Assembly: GCA_964592125.1 (NCBI GenBank)
Contig: CAZQBV010000072.1
Coordinates: 1 to 14,807, forward strand
From: UBA5399 sp964592125
GTDB taxonomy: Bacteria; Bacillota; Clostridia; Christensenellales; Christensenellaceae
Length of the DNA stretch: 14,807 nucleotides
Direction: 5' to 3'
In this document: positions 14,739 to 14,807 of the stretch, one piece after another
Position numbering within the stretch: the first letter of the stretch is position 1
Layout: every line of letters begins with the position of its first letter
Program-made: the position numbers and the translations under genes
Notes under the pieces: model-generated
What the model was told of the DNA's origin: nothing
The model's database searches: none
What the model saw: the letters and a program-made list of their open reading frames with translations, nothing else

Positions 14739-14807
14739 ACATCCAATATCTGTACCCACACCGCCAATACTGCACATACACACCTTCTTTTGATTGTTTG
14801 AACCATC
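14724..14807 (-). CDS. Partial fourth RiPP precursor (C-terminal core only)
   Basis: The last 27 codons of an open frame run off the window end and stop with TAA at 14726-14724. The translation begins DGSNNQKKVCMC, continues SIGGVGTDIGCAAFG and stops. It has three Cys, including a CxC pair, and many Gly, as in the core at 14273-14680 (CGC, CAC, CGCC; GCVAAGG). It ends 43 bases before that precursor on the same strand. It is therefore most likely the end of another Nif11-type precursor, but its leader is outside the window, so this is inferred from composition and place. Confidence 0.6.
   Translation of the reverse strand, partial: DGSNNQKKVCMCSIGGVGTDIGCAAFG

Overview
The window looks like a chromosomal segment of a low-to-moderate GC, Gram-positive anaerobe of the Clostridia. 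The evidence is strong GGAGG-type ribosome binding sites, several TTG starts, many lipoproteins with a lipobox, factor-independent terminators with long T tracts, an OmpR-type two-component system with a clostridial-style accessory lipoprotein, and Nif11-type peptide genes. No species can be named from sequence alone. I see no transposase, phage gene or CRISPR array.

Layout. (1) 1-850: a small secreted lipoprotein whose mature part reads like an animal stefin (type 1 cystatin), closed by a clear terminator. (2) 1169-1531: an orphan Nif11-leader peptide gene, then a tRNA-Gly(UCC) on the minus strand with its own promoter and terminator. (3) 1884-5519, minus strand: response regulator, histidine kinase and a large lipoprotein as one operon. 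(4) 5664-7135: a small potassium-channel protein (+) converging on a six-helix membrane protein with a charged helical tail (-). (5) 7340-10189, minus strand: a TauE/SafE-type permease followed by an alkyl-sulfatase of the metallo-beta-lactamase fold, ending at a long hairpin. (6) 10576-11467, plus strand: a SHOCT-domain protein with a Gln/Ala repeat and a PhnB-like VOC protein, closed by a bidirectional terminator. (7) 11578-14807, minus strand: a ribosomally made, post-translationally modified peptide (RiPP) locus, in transcription order a truncated fourth precursor at the window edge, a Cys/Gly-rich Nif11 precursor, a radical SAM/SPASM maturase, a Cys-free Nif11 precursor and a lipoprotein.

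How they may work together. The radical SAM enzyme lies between precursors that share a conserved leader ending in a double glycine but have very different cores, so one enzyme may act on several substrates; the orphan precursor 11 kb away could be another. No dedicated peptidase/exporter is visible, so the cluster probably continues past position 14807. The sulfatase and permease suggest use or clearance of sulfated surfactant-like molecules. The two-component operon suggests envelope sensing with a lipoprotein accessory.

The two most unusual items are the stefin-like bacterial lipoprotein and the multi-precursor Nif11/radical SAM cluster, including a partial precursor with no visible start codon in the window.
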